Shown here: one piece after another, positions 1 to 8,595 of the stretch | How the letters are laid out: each line of letters begins with the position of its first letter | Position numbering within the stretch: the stretch's first letter is position 1 | NCBI GenBank assembly: GCA_035645275.1 | Contig: DASQMX010000026.1 | Location: 248,001-312,000 of the forward strand | DNA: 64,000 nucleotides | Direction: 5' to 3' | DNA from: Paranoxybacillus sp035645275 | GTDB taxonomy: Bacteria > Bacillota > Bacilli > Bacillales > Anoxybacillaceae | Notes under the pieces: model-generated | Databases searched by the model: none | Told to the model about the DNA's origin: nothing | What the model saw: the letters and a program-made list of their open reading frames with translations, nothing else | Position numbers and translations under genes: made by a program

Positions 1-199
1 TGAGAATGGCTAAAGGTAAAATCGCGCCGATTCCAAACAAATAAAGCCATACCAGCGTCTCTTGTGATAAAAAGAAGCTGCTAATTCCAACAAACAACCA
101 AAATAAAATCCCTGCAATAAACACAGGATAACCTAAGTGAGCTTCTAATGATAAATCATTTTTCAATTCGCAAATATTCATTTCATGATGTTTCTTCAT
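1..199 (-). CDS. DUF7010-like small membrane protein, N-terminal part only
   Basis: The reverse strand opens at an ATG behind an AGGAGG site and runs off the left edge, giving about 66 residues. It begins MKKHHEMNICELKNDLSLEA, followed by two hydrophobic stretches typical of membrane helices. The acidic leader followed by helices resembles DUF7010-type Bacillus membrane proteins, whose function is unknown. That family call comes from memory of the pattern, and the missing C-terminus limits confidence. Confidence 0.6.
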   Translation of the reverse strand, partial: MKKHHEMNICELKNDLSLEAHLGYPVFIAGILFWLFVGISSFFLSQETLVWLYLFGIGAILPLAIL

Positions 200-499
200 A
201 TTTTCCTCCTAGTTATTAAAATCCTATAAACATCTACAAAACACGATTGAACTAAAAAACACCGCCTGCCGCTTAAGTATTACTGTAAGTTCCTTATCAT
301 TCACCTACTCTAAAATTTTTTAGTATCCATTAACGCTTACCAAACACTAGATTGCTTGAAAAAACTCATGTTCCTCCAGATTTGAAACTCGATATTCCTG
401 CTTTAATTCGCCTGTTTGCCTAACAAAAGATATGTTGAAACATTTTGAAAAAATAACCGTAAAAATATAAAAATAGTATCTTTAAGGGGGGAGTTAAGC
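200..499. other. intergenic stretch, no gene seen
   Basis: This AT-rich spacer separates two divergently oriented genes. No open frame with a ribosome binding site was found. The only recognisable element is the GGGGGGAG site just before the next start, so the spacer probably holds both promoters. Confidence 0.4.
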
Positions 500-807
500 A
501 TGAAAAAATCGCTTTTTCTTTGTTAACATTGGGAGTCATTGTACTCGTTAACTGGGGTGTAAGTTTATTTTTTAACGTCAGCTTTATAGAATATTCTTTT
601 TTTGTAGGGTTAGCGTTTGTAATATTAATAAAGTTTTTTAGTTCCTCAGGAGGGTTAACTCGTTTAACCATTCAGTCTCATACAGGAATAAAGATAGACG
701 AAGAAAAAAAGGTGTTTACTCCTTCAATAGCCTTTTACATCGCGATGATCTATACCATTATCTCGCTTATAGTCACTATCATTTATTACAGAGATTATTT
801 TGTTTAG
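500..807 (+). pseudogene. small membrane protein with a one-base frameshift near its start
   Basis: An ATG with a strong GGGGGGAG site starts a frame that reaches a stop after eight codons. The remaining 95 codons are open in another frame. Adding one A to the run of six A's right after the ATG joins the two into a 102-residue protein beginning MKKIAFSLLTLG. The joined protein has an N-terminal helix pair, a central polar segment and a C-terminal helix, so it is a small membrane protein of unknown function. The break could be a sequencing error in a homopolymer, a real pseudogene, or slippage-based switching. Confidence 0.6.
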
Positions 808-904
808 ATATCGTTTTCTGGTCATTATGCTATTCCTTGTTCTGGTTCTTTAAATAGTGGCTGTGTTAAATGTTAATGTTGAAAATTAGATAAAATTAAA
901 ATTA

Positions 905-940
905 TGGGAAACCCTTAACGATAAAGGTTTCCCAATCCTT
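905..940 (-). terminator. hairpin terminator after the 63-residue membrane gene
   Basis: GGGAAACC and GGTTTCCC form a perfect 8-bp stem. Read on the reverse strand it is followed by a T-rich stretch, so it fits termination of the small gene just upstream on that strand. Confidence 0.55.
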
Positions 941-975
941 TGTTAAAATAACGCCCCCGTTAATGAAATAAGGAA

Positions 976-1167
976 CTAACTTTTGTTTTGTTTCTTTTCA
1001 TATCTCTCTAAAATAGAATTGCCTATTGTACCAATCCATAGAGATGCTAAAAACCAATTCAAATTCCTATCAAAAAACGCTCTACCAATATCGAAAAATG
1101 CTAAAGTAAATGATAATACACCGACAAAAGTTAAAGATTGAAATAACCAATTTAAAGTTTTTTTCAT
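976..1167 (-). CDS. small two-helix membrane protein, unknown function
   Basis: The gene encodes 63 residues with a GGAGGTAATGAT site immediately before the ATG. Two hydrophobic segments (about residues 8-27 and 36-50) are separated by a short charged loop, and the C-terminus is lysine-rich (ERYEKKQNKS). No family was recognised. The good ribosome binding site and downstream hairpin argue for a real gene. Confidence 0.55.
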   Translation of the reverse strand: MKKTLNWLFQSLTFVGVLSFTLAFFDIGRAFFDRNLNWFLASLWIGTIGNSILERYEKKQNKS

Positions 1168-1261
1168 ATCATTACCTCCAAATAATGTAACTAAACCGTT
1201 CGTTAGTTGAAAAAACTAAATATTTATCCATTGTTTCATTCATGAATGGAGACCGTTTACG

Positions 1262-1613
1262 ATGATGTATAAAATTTTGTGTCAAGCATTTGGCTAGACC
1301 AAAAGAAAAAGGTAGGGTATTCTCTGATTTGGCTAAAAACAACCTTCCAGAGAAAGGAGAACCCTACCTATGTCTAAAAGTATACCGAATTTATGAGGAT
1401 TTGCCGAAGCGTAGGAAGCCTTTCAACGAATGTTTGAAGAACGTTATAATTAACCAAATAATGTAAAACGATGAGATAAGGAGATTCTCCCTCTCCACTC
1501 ATAAGACTGAATATTCAGTCTTATGAGTGGAGAAAACTCATCACCTATCCATTTTAAATCCATTTCAGAGATACCATACTATCTTACATTACACAAAATT
1601 CTTGACAGTACCC
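1262..1613 (+). mobile_element. internally deleted IS256-type element relic
   Basis: The left end GATGATGTATAAAATTTTGT, the region before the transposase start, and the first codons (MSKSIPNL, then TGA) are present. The same left end recurs at about 31.9 kb in reverse orientation. A degenerate right end (ACACAAAATTCTTGACAGTA) lies near 1591-1613. Almost all of the transposase between the ends is gone. The IS256 assignment rests on the transposase start and the fuller copy at 31.6-31.9 kb. Confidence 0.65.
1492..1533. repeat. 42-bp perfect palindrome
   Basis: Two 21-base arms meet without any loop around a central AATATT; the left arm begins TCTCCACTCATAAGACTGAA. It lies inside the IS256 relic, has no T-run on either side, and belongs to no visible gene. 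It may mark the site of the internal deletion or be a separate small element. Confidence 0.9.
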
Positions 1614-1677
1614 GGCTTCACTAGAATTTTCAAAACCGAAAAGCACATAGGCCAAAGATTCAAGTGTTTATCGCATA

Positions 1678-2781
1678 TTACGAATAGCTTTTAGTCACTT
1701 TAATTTTTCTTTCGCTAATAAATTTCTTTTGTCGACCAACAACCCGTACTACTTGCTTTATATACTGTTTTTCAGGTGGGCACGGTGCTTTTCCTGTTTC
1801 AATCCTAATTAGAGGACAAGCAGATCCTTGACAAGAAGGTCTTAGGAAGCACTTCTTACAGCCCTCATCTTCAGACTCATCGTTCATAACCCACAAAGCA
1901 AATTTATCTATATCTATTCTAAAGTTCCCATCTTTTTCAACTTTTCCAATCTTATTTTTTTCATTATATAACGCTACTGTACACTTATATAAAGTACCGT
2001 CTGATCCAATTACATAAGAATTAGGATCAGCCGCATAACATACATAACCACCAGGTTGAAGAATGCTACCTAATGTAGTCGATAATCCCTGATTTAAAGC
2101 ATCTTCACACAAACTTAGTGCTACTTTTGCTCTTATTTTTGTATCAAATATATCTAAATCTTCATCATTCGGTCCGCCCCATCGACCAATAGGAAAGTAG
2201 TTGACGTGAAACCTTCCATCGTTGGAAAACGTTTCGGAAAGCTCTTTTGTAAGATCGCGTATATAAGGTTCATTACTTTTATCGAAGTTGACACGTATCC
2301 TAACCTGAAAATCATATTCCAAATAACTCAAATTTTTCAAATTATTAAATATTCTTTTGAAAGTTCCTTGTCCTCCCACTAACTTACGTGTTTGATCATG
2401 AATATGTTCAGGGCCGTCTATAGTTATCTGGAAATTGTCAACACCTAGCTTTAATAATTTTGTCGCCGTATCACTGTTTAAAAGGAATCCATTAGTAGTA
2501 ATACCAGCACGAAACTTGAAATTGTACTTTTCACTTAATAAAAGGAATTGATTTGATAATTTTTCAATAACATCTAATGCGAGAAGAGGTTCTCCTCCAA
2601 ACCAATGGACATTCAAATTTTTTAGTTGAGGCCCTCTTTTCTCAACATATTTTATTACACCTTCAATAACATCATCCGACATTTTTCCTTTCTCAAAATT
2701 TTCATAACAATATGTACACCTAAAGTTACACTGTTCAGTGACTAAAAAAATCAGTTTCTCTTGGCGTACCTTTTCTCTCAT
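1678..2781 (-). CDS. radical SAM/SPASM-domain enzyme
   Basis: This 367-residue protein has the radical SAM cluster motif C18-x3-C22-x2-C25 and a GGEP motif at residues 62-65, which contacts S-adenosylmethionine in this family. The C-terminal cysteines C308, C311, C317, C322 and C334 match a SPASM auxiliary iron-sulfur domain. SPASM enzymes mostly modify ribosomal peptides or mature sulfatases and dehydrogenases. The start overlaps the end of the upstream MFS gene by 47 bases and has no strong ribosome binding site of its own, suggesting translational coupling. No precursor peptide or sulfatase gene is visible nearby, so the substrate is unknown. Confidence 0.85.
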   Translation of the reverse strand: MREKVRQEKLIFLVTEQCNFRCTYCYENFEKGKMSDDVIEGVIKYVEKRGPQLKNLNVHWFGGEPLLALDVIEKLSNQFLLLSEKYNFKFRAGITTNGFLLNSDTATKLLKLGVDNFQITIDGPEHIHDQTRKLVGGQGTFKRIFNNLKNLSYLEYDFQVRIRVNFDKSNEPYIRDLTKELSETFSNDGRFHVNYFPIGRWGGPNDEDLDIFDTKIRAKVALSLCEDALNQGLSTTLGSILQPGGYVCYAADPNSYVIGSDGTLYKCTVALYNEKNKIGKVEKDGNFRIDIDKFALWVMNDESEDEGCKKCFLRPSCQGSACPLIRIETGKAPCPPEKQYIKQVVRVVGRQKKFISERKIKVTKSYS

Positions 2782-3955
2782 TAATTAATAACGAAGATAA
2801 ACTAGTAACTATACCCAAAGCACCTGCAATGAAGAAAAGATATTTTATATTTAAATAATCAACACTGACCCCAAAAATAAACTGGGCTACTGGCGTTGAA
2901 AGCATTGAAATCGCCATCATAATACTATTAACTCTTCCTAATAAATGAATAGGCACAGAACGTTGAACAAAAGTAGGTATAAGGACTCCTATAAAACCAG
3001 TAATTAAGCCAATTACAAAAACGAAAATTAGAATAATCAAAAAATTTTGGGTGAAACATAGTGCGGCAATACCAGTAGCTTGTAAAAGAAAAGATAAATA
3101 AATAATCTTCAATTCAACCTTGTGAATGCTTTTAACTGAAAAGATTAAACCAGTTAACAAACTTCCCATTGACATCGATGAATATATATATCCTAAATAC
3201 TTAGCATCATCACTAACATTTTTAGCTAAAAAAGGAAACAATACATTAACCCCATTTGCTCCAATATTTACAAAAAACATAGTTATAACCAAATAAAAAA
3301 TCATTTTTTGTCTATTCAAAAAACTAAAACCAAGTCTTAAATCCGAAAAGTAAGAAGTTTTATCATTATTATCGTTTATATTTTCAAGATGACTATTTTT
3401 AGAGTCAATAAACAAAATTAAAAAAGTTGAAAATACATATAAGATAGAAATGGCTATCAAGGAATGTTCTATTGAGATTGATTCAACCATCCAAGCGGCG
3501 ATTAAAGGGCCCAAAATGATCGTTGTTCTTACAACAGTGAAGTATTGACTATTGAGACGACTCAAATATTCAGTAGCGACTAATCTTGGCTTTATTGATT
3601 CTGAGGCTGACCAATAAAAAGCATCAATCGCTCCAAACAAAACGGAGACCATTATGAGAATTACAAAAGAGATAGTATGATCCCATAACAGAATAGCCAA
3701 AACTAACACAATGATTGCCCTTATCATGTCTGACAACCACAGAAACAACTTTGCCCCTATTCGATCAATAACCGGTCCGCAAAGAAGCCCAGCAATAAAT
3801 CTCGACAAACCTAGGGAAAATAAAACTGCTCCCATCAAAAAACCTGATTGTAAAACGTCAGCAATATACCAAGCTATAACAACACTGTATATGACGTCCC
3901 CCAAGTTTGAAAGAAACGTTGCTATACAAAATTTTGTAGCGTTCAAAATGATCAC
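2735..3955 (-). CDS. MFS transporter
   Basis: The gene encodes 406 residues with about twelve hydrophobic segments, GPVIDRIGAK between helices 2 and 3, and a long polar central loop around residues 185-205, as in MFS exporters of the multidrug type. The start is a GTG and the ribosome binding site is weak. It is the first gene of a two-gene operon with the radical SAM enzyme, which suggests export of, or self-protection against, whatever that enzyme makes. The export role is an inference. Confidence 0.8.
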   Translation of the reverse strand: MIILNATKFCIATFLSNLGDVIYSVVIAWYIADVLQSGFLMGAVLFSLGLSRFIAGLLCGPVIDRIGAKLFLWLSDMIRAIIVLVLAILLWDHTISFVILIMVSVLFGAIDAFYWSASESIKPRLVATEYLSRLNSQYFTVVRTTIILGPLIAAWMVESISIEHSLIAISILYVFSTFLILFIDSKNSHLENINDNNDKTSYFSDLRLGFSFLNRQKMIFYLVITMFFVNIGANGVNVLFPFLAKNVSDDAKYLGYIYSSMSMGSLLTGLIFSVKSIHKVELKIIYLSFLLQATGIAALCFTQNFLIILIFVFVIGLITGFIGVLIPTFVQRSVPIHLLGRVNSIMMAISMLSTPVAQFIFGVSVDYLNIKYLFFIAGALGIVTSLSSLLINERKGTPRETDFFSH

Positions 3956-4260
3956 CCTTAGAAAGATTGAGACTAGGCATGTAATGCACTTGTGAAACAG
4001 AACAAAATCAAAACATAGGATGAGGGGCGGTTTTAATATAACTAAATATTCATTATATTACAATTATTACAATAATTATTTTATTGGGAAAATACGGTAA
4101 TGTAAAGAGTTTTTTGTAATACCTCGTCTCGTTTTGTCGGATATCGTTGAATGCAACATATCTTATGTTATGTTGAATAATAAAATTAACTCTTTTCCAA
4201 AGTAAATGAAAAATGGCACTGGTTATTTATTAACGGGTTTTTTGAAGACGAGCACTATGA
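3956..4260. other. AT-rich intergenic region upstream of the MFS/radical SAM operon
   Basis: No convincing gene was found. On the reverse strand a direct repeat TTGTAATAATTGTAATA ends in a TATAAT-like box, which could be the promoter and a regulator site for the operon. A 26-codon Tyr/Asn-rich forward frame at 4020 lacks a proper ribosome binding site. Confidence 0.35.
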
Positions 4261-4586
4261 TGTTAGTCTAAAAAGTGGACACAGAGAACAGAGGGATTAT
4301 AATAAACATCATTACATTAGGTTCGAGGTGTCCAATGATGAAAAAGAGAACATTTGACCAGGAATACAAAATTGAAGCGGTTGAGTTATGCTTGGAGGGA
4401 GACAAGTCCATCGCACAAGTAGCCAAGGAGTTAGGTTGAGCTTACAACACCCTTCACCGTTGGGTCAAAGAATACAAAGAAAGCAATGGAACGAGTTTTG
4501 TCGGTTTTGGCAACATTAAGCCACAAAATCAAGAAATCATCGAGTTACGCCATCGTAATCAAGTGTTGGAGGAGGATTTAGTTTAA
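4261..4586 (+). pseudogene. IS3-family orfA remnant with an internal stop
   Basis: A possible left terminal repeat begins TGTTAGTCTAAAAAGTGGAC. An orfA-like frame starts at 4335 with MMKKRTFDQEYKIEAVELC and continues with a helix-turn-helix of the IS3 orfA type (IAQVAKELG, then YNTLHRWVKEY). A TGA interrupts the frame between the two helices where tryptophan is expected. Translation stops near the leucine-zipper region (ELRHRNQVLEEDLV) and no orfB is present, so the element is dead. Confidence 0.75.
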
Positions 4587-4630
4587 TATATCTTTAAAAA
4601 ATAAAATAGACCCATGCCAAAATGAACTGG

Positions 4631-5125
4631 TTATGAGCCTATAATACGAACAGAGCCTAAATAGTAAATATAGTCCGTCGATATTCCCTGATAACCCAAC
4701 TGCCGAATCATCGCTGCAATATTGCCACGATGATAAGTTCCATGGTTTACGATATGATAAATAATTTCACGGATGCTGTTACGAAAATGCTCGCCTTTTG
4801 TGTTCGTATAAATGACCGGTTGTTCCAAATCATCTATTAGATTGAGAAATTCTAACATCTCATTATGTAAATAAGTAAATGCATCATTCATTTCTTGCGT
4901 TGTTATAAATGGTTGCGCTTCGATCGAATTCACACTTTTTCCGCTGACCCTTAAAAACCATAATTTATCGACAGCATACATATGGGCAAAAGTTTGTGAA
5001 ATGGAAGGAAAAACGCTATTTACTTCCTTATGAATTATTTCTTTTGGTAACTTGCTCAAATGGTCGATTAGTTGGTTGTTTGCCCATGAGTGATAATCAA
5101 AAAATTGCAATATTAACTTTTTCAC
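4631..5125 (-). CDS. DinB-family four-helix protein
   Basis: This 164-residue protein has the DinB/YfiT pattern: an N-terminal YHSWANNQL, the first metal histidine in SQTFAHMYAVD (near residue 48), and HIVNHGTYHRGN carrying two more histidines near residues 130-134. Proteins of this fold bind a divalent metal and some are bacillithiol-dependent transferases, but the substrate cannot be read from sequence. The start is a GTG behind a GGGGG site. It stands alone. Confidence 0.85.
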   Translation of the reverse strand: MKKLILQFFDYHSWANNQLIDHLSKLPKEIIHKEVNSVFPSISQTFAHMYAVDKLWFLRVSGKSVNSIEAQPFITTQEMNDAFTYLHNEMLEFLNLIDDLEQPVIYTNTKGEHFRNSIREIIYHIVNHGTYHRGNIAAMIRQLGYQGISTDYIYYLGSVRIIGS

Positions 5126-5273
5126 TTTCCAATCCCCCTAATTTTTACAATATACAACCATTTCGCTTTATTTTTCAGAATTCCTACTACATGGTCCCAA
5201 TTATTTCTCTGTTTTTCTTTGATTGGATTAAGCAATCTTTTGCTTACGGCCATCGTTTCGCTTTATATAGGTC

Positions 5274-5302
5274 TTGACAAATTTTCTTTTTCTATGGATA
5301 AT
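5274..5302 (+). promoter_or_regulatory. sigma-A promoter of the proBA leader
   Basis: TTGACA and GATAAT are separated by exactly 17 bases. They lie just upstream of the T-box leader, which places the transcription start shortly before stem I. Confidence 0.7.
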
Positions 5303-5324
5303 TTTCAGAAAAGTCACTCATACA

Positions 5325-5560
5325 ATAACGGTACGGGACTAGTAAATCTATCGAACGTGCAAGAGAGTGGAACTCATAGGCTGGAAGGTTCCTCACGGGA
5401 AGTAGATTGAACCTACCCTGTATGGCCGCTTATGCAAACATAAGCCGTCTTTCCCACGTTACGGGATGAAAGGTGGGTGCACATGCGCCAAAAAAGGTGG
5501 TACCGCGGAACGCTTTTTCCGTCCTTTTACAGGAGGGAAAAAAGCGTTTTTTTATTGTTA
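5325..5560 (+). promoter_or_regulatory. T-box riboswitch, proline-specific, upstream of proBA
   Basis: The T-box sequence AAGGTGGTACCGCGG lies near 5503-5517. It is followed by a terminator whose stem pairs AACGCTTTTT with AAAAAAGCGTT and ends in a T-run. At the base of stem I, TACGGG pairs with CCCTGTA, and an AGTA motif faces GAACCTA. This puts CCT (a proline codon) at 5412-5414 as the specifier. Uncharged tRNA-Pro would stabilise the antiterminator and switch on proline synthesis. The specifier comes from reading the fold by eye. Confidence 0.85.
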
Positions 5561-5577
5561 AAAGAAAGGGTGATGTG

Positions 5578-6702
5578 ATGAAAAAACAACGAGTCGTCGT
5601 CAAAATTGGCAGCAGTTCTCTCACCGATAAGAAAGGCGCGCTTTCTCATGAAAAACTTTTCGAACATGTCGAAGCGCTCACTTATTTAAAAGAGTTAGGC
5701 CATGAAGTCATTCTCATCTCTTCAGGTGCGGTCGCGGCTGGTTTCGGTCTGCTTGGCTATCCATCGCGTCCGAAAACGACAGCGGGAAAACAAGCGGCTG
5801 CCGCTGTCGGGCAAGGAATACTCATGCAAGGCTATATTGCCGCATTTCGGCAATTTGCGATTGTCACCGGACAAATTTTACTAACACGAGAAGATTTTTA
5901 TAGCCGGGAACGGTTTCATAACCTATTTTCCACTATATCTGAATTGTTAGAGCGCGGGGTATTACCCATCATTAATGAAAATGATTCCGTTTCCGTTGAG
6001 GAACTGACCTTCGGCGACAACGATCTATTATCCGCTCTCGTTAGCGGTTTCTTACACGCCGATGCCCTGATCATTTTAACGGATATTAACGGTTTGTACG
6101 ATTGTAATCCGAAAACGAACAAAGATGCGAAAAAATACAATTTCCTAGCCGAAATCACGGATGATTTAATCGAGATAGCAGGCGGCAGCGGTACATCGGT
6201 CGGAACCGGAGGGATGAAATCCAAACTTCTTGCCGCGCAAAAAGCTCTTTCCTTTGGAGTGAGCGTGTTTGTTGGAACCGGCGAAGGAAAAACAAAACTT
6301 CGGGACATTTTAGAAGGAAAAGGAAATGGGACATATATTGGCGCCCCGTTCCAATCCCACATGCAAATGCGAAAACAGTGGATTGCCTATCACGCGCACG
6401 TTGCAGGAAAAATTGCAGTCGATGAAGGGGCAGAAACCGCTCTTTTACGCCGCGGAAAAAGTTTACTGCCAGCTGGTGTAACGAACGTTTTTGGCTCTTT
6501 CCAAGCATTCGATGTTGTCGAAGTCATCAATCAAAAAGGTATCGTCATCGGCAGAGGGCAAATTTATTACTCTTCCGCCGACTTAGAAAAAGTGAAAGGA
6601 TGGTCAAGCCACCAAGCAAAACCATATTCGATCAATCACCGCCCAGAAGTCATTCACCGCGATAATTGGGTATCATTGAAAAAGGAGAGTTTTGTAAAAT
6701 GA
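5578..6702 (+). CDS. proB: glutamate 5-kinase
   Basis: This 374-residue protein starts KKQRVVVKIGSSSLTD, the nucleotide-binding start of the amino-acid kinase family, with NENDSVSVEELTFGDND in the glutamate site and GTGGMKSKL further on. The C-terminal third is a PUA domain (about residues 280-370). It phosphorylates glutamate in the first step of proline synthesis and is normally feedback-inhibited by proline. The ATG inside the leader frame was chosen because the upstream codons belong to the T-box terminator. Its stop overlaps the proA start (ATGA). Confidence 0.95.
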   Translation: MKKQRVVVKIGSSSLTDKKGALSHEKLFEHVEALTYLKELGHEVILISSGAVAAGFGLLGYPSRPKTTAGKQAAAAVGQGILMQGYIAAFRQFAIVTGQILLTREDFYSRERFHNLFSTISELLERGVLPIINENDSVSVEELTFGDNDLLSALVSGFLHADALIILTDINGLYDCNPKTNKDAKKYNFLAEITDDLIEIAGGSGTSVGTGGMKSKLLAAQKALSFGVSVFVGTGEGKTKLRDILEGKGNGTYIGAPFQSHMQMRKQWIAYHAHVAGKIAVDEGAETALLRRGKSLLPAGVTNVFGSFQAFDVVEVINQKGIVIGRGQIYYSSADLEKVKGWSSHQAKPYSINHRPEVIHRDNWVSLKKESFVK

Positions 6703-7940
6703 GCGAATTACTAACAAAAGCCCAGAAATTAAAAAAGGCAGCAAAAACATTAGCCGTTCGATCGGCGATTGAAAAAAATGAAGCATTGGCCAAAATTACC
6801 GATGCTCTGATGGAACAAAAAGAATGGATTCTTCGAGAAAATGAAAAGGATGTCGCTCTTGGAAAAGAACATGGGCTTTCCCCTGCTTTAATTGACCGCC
6901 TACAGTTAACCGACGAACGTCTCAGACAAATCGTCGATGGCGTTCGCCAAGTAATTAACCTTCCTGATCCCATTGGCGAAACCGTCGAAGAATGGACGCG
7001 ACCAAATGGATTACGGATTCAAAACATTCGCGTCCCTCTTGGCGTCATCGGCATGGTGTATGAGGCGCGGCCGAATGTCACTGTCGATGCAGCCACCCTT
7101 TGTTTAAAAGCAGGAAATGCGGTACTGTTGCGTGGGAGCTCATCGGCACTCCATTCTAATAAAGCACTCGTTCACGTGATGCAACAAGCTCTTACCCATT
7201 CATCGATTCCCGCAGATGCCGTCCAACTTTTGGAAGATACAAACCACGAAACCGCCCAGCAGATGTTCCAACTGAATGGATACTTAGACGTATTAATTCC
7301 ACGAGGAGGTGCCAGCCTCATCCAGTCCGTGATTCGAAACGCAACAGTTCCTGTCTTAGAAACCGGGGTTGGCAATTGTCATATTTTTATTGATGAATCC
7401 GCCCAAAAACAAATGGCCATTGACATTGTCCTCAATGCTAAAACACAGCGTCCATCCGTTTGCAACGCCGTTGAAACCGTTTTAATTCACGAAAACTGGC
7501 CTCATGTCCAAGAGTTATTGGCGACTTTACACAACAAAGGCGTTGAACTTCGTGGCGACAACACACTTTTCTCCTCATACTCGTTTGTTCATCAAGCCAA
7601 TGAAACGGACTGGAGCACGGAATACTTAGCACCGATTTTAGCTGTAAAGCTTGTAAAAGATGTGAAAGATGCCATTTACCATATTGACCAATATGGAACA
7701 AAGCATTCCGAAGCGATTGTTTCTGAGAATCAGGAAAACGTTCACTTATTCTTTCAATCGGTCGATGCCGCTGTTCTTTACCATAACGCATCAACCCGCT
7801 TTACCGATGGAGAACAATTTGGCTATGGGGCAGAGATTGGCATTAGCACACAAAAATTGCACGCCCGTGGTCCAATGGGATTGCGCGCTATTACAACGAC
7901 CAAATCACTTGTATATGGGACAGGGCAAATCCGTTCGTAA
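6699..7940 (+). CDS. proA: gamma-glutamyl phosphate reductase
   Basis: The 413-residue protein has the aldehyde-dehydrogenase-like fold of ProA. It carries MVYEARPNVTVDAATLCLK in the cofactor domain, the catalytic cysteine in PSVCNAVET, and the C-terminal HARGPMGLRAITTTK. It reduces glutamyl-5-phosphate to the semialdehyde that cyclises towards proline. The start is preceded by AAGGAGAG and overlaps the proB stop, so the two enzymes are translationally coupled under the T-box. No proC lies in this window. Confidence 0.95.
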   Translation: MSELLTKAQKLKKAAKTLAVRSAIEKNEALAKITDALMEQKEWILRENEKDVALGKEHGLSPALIDRLQLTDERLRQIVDGVRQVINLPDPIGETVEEWTRPNGLRIQNIRVPLGVIGMVYEARPNVTVDAATLCLKAGNAVLLRGSSSALHSNKALVHVMQQALTHSSIPADAVQLLEDTNHETAQQMFQLNGYLDVLIPRGGASLIQSVIRNATVPVLETGVGNCHIFIDESAQKQMAIDIVLNAKTQRPSVCNAVETVLIHENWPHVQELLATLHNKGVELRGDNTLFSSYSFVHQANETDWSTEYLAPILAVKLVKDVKDAIYHIDQYGTKHSEAIVSENQENVHLFFQSVDAAVLYHNASTRFTDGEQFGYGAEIGISTQKLHARGPMGLRAITTTKSLVYGTGQIRS

Positions 7941-7994
7941 TATAACAGCTCTTACGAAACAGAAGTTGCCCGCAACCCTATTCGTATTGACAAA

Positions 7995-8025
7995 AAGCCA
8001 AATCCCAACCAGGATTTGGCTTTAT
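7995..8025 (+). terminator. rho-independent terminator of proBA
   Basis: AGCCAAATCC and GGATTTGGCT form a 10-bp stem over a short loop followed by TTTATTC. Confidence 0.8.
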
Positions 8026-8136
8026 TCTTCCCTCAAATAACATGTCATCGCTCTTTCATTTTTTGAAAATACGACCTCACCGTGAAGCATAAAAGCACAG
8101 TGAGGCATTAATTCTTATCACCGTCGAAAAATTCTA

Positions 8137-8514
8137 CTATACATTATTTCTACCTACTATTCGCACAACCCCTCTTACCAATAACTGTCCAAACAAATAA
8201 ACGACCGCAATGAAGACTACTGCTCCATTTCTCCCGAAAACTGTAAACCAATACGGATCATTCGGAATGAAAGAAGCAGCCAAAAATAAGGAAAAAATCA
8301 TGGTAACCACATTGATAAAAAGAACAAAAGTCATTTTTACTTGTGTCGCCACAATTCCTACTAAAATCATTGCCAATAAAAACCCGATCATTAAAAATGG
8401 GGCTTCTTTCCTTTGGGAATATTGCCCATATTCATAAAAATGGAAAAGAAAAGGAACGGGAACAAAAGATAGAAAAAACCATACGATTTTCATCCAATTT
8501 AATCGCTTAATCAT
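8137..8514 (-). CDS. hypothetical four-helix membrane protein
   Basis: The gene encodes 125 residues with four hydrophobic segments (about 8-26, 38-56, 62-80 and 95-115), basic ends, and no charged residues in the helices that would suggest transport. It has a GGGTGATGAAAG ribosome binding region. No family was recognised. It is transcribed towards proBA and separated from it by the proBA terminator. Confidence 0.6.
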   Translation of the reverse strand: MIKRLNWMKIVWFFLSFVPVPFLFHFYEYGQYSQRKEAPFLMIGFLLAMILVGIVATQVKMTFVLFINVVTMIFSLFLAASFIPNDPYWFTVFGRNGAVVFIAVVYLFGQLLVRGVVRIVGRNNV

Positions 8515-8595
8515 CTTTCATCACCCTCATCATTCTCGTGCGACACATTGTCATGCTAAGGCATGACGATTCCAAACGTATTTAGCGGTTCATCG

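Noticed and set aside
4020..4100. 26-codon Tyr/Asn-rich forward frame upstream of the radical SAM operon, considered as a RiPP precursor
   Set aside because: It is on the opposite strand, lacks a ribosome binding site and a cysteine or typical leader, and its composition is what random AT-rich DNA encodes.
5473..5577. In-frame upstream extension of proB by 35 codons
   Set aside because: These codons overlap the T-box terminator stem and have no ribosome binding site; the ATG at 5578 gives the standard ProB N-terminus.
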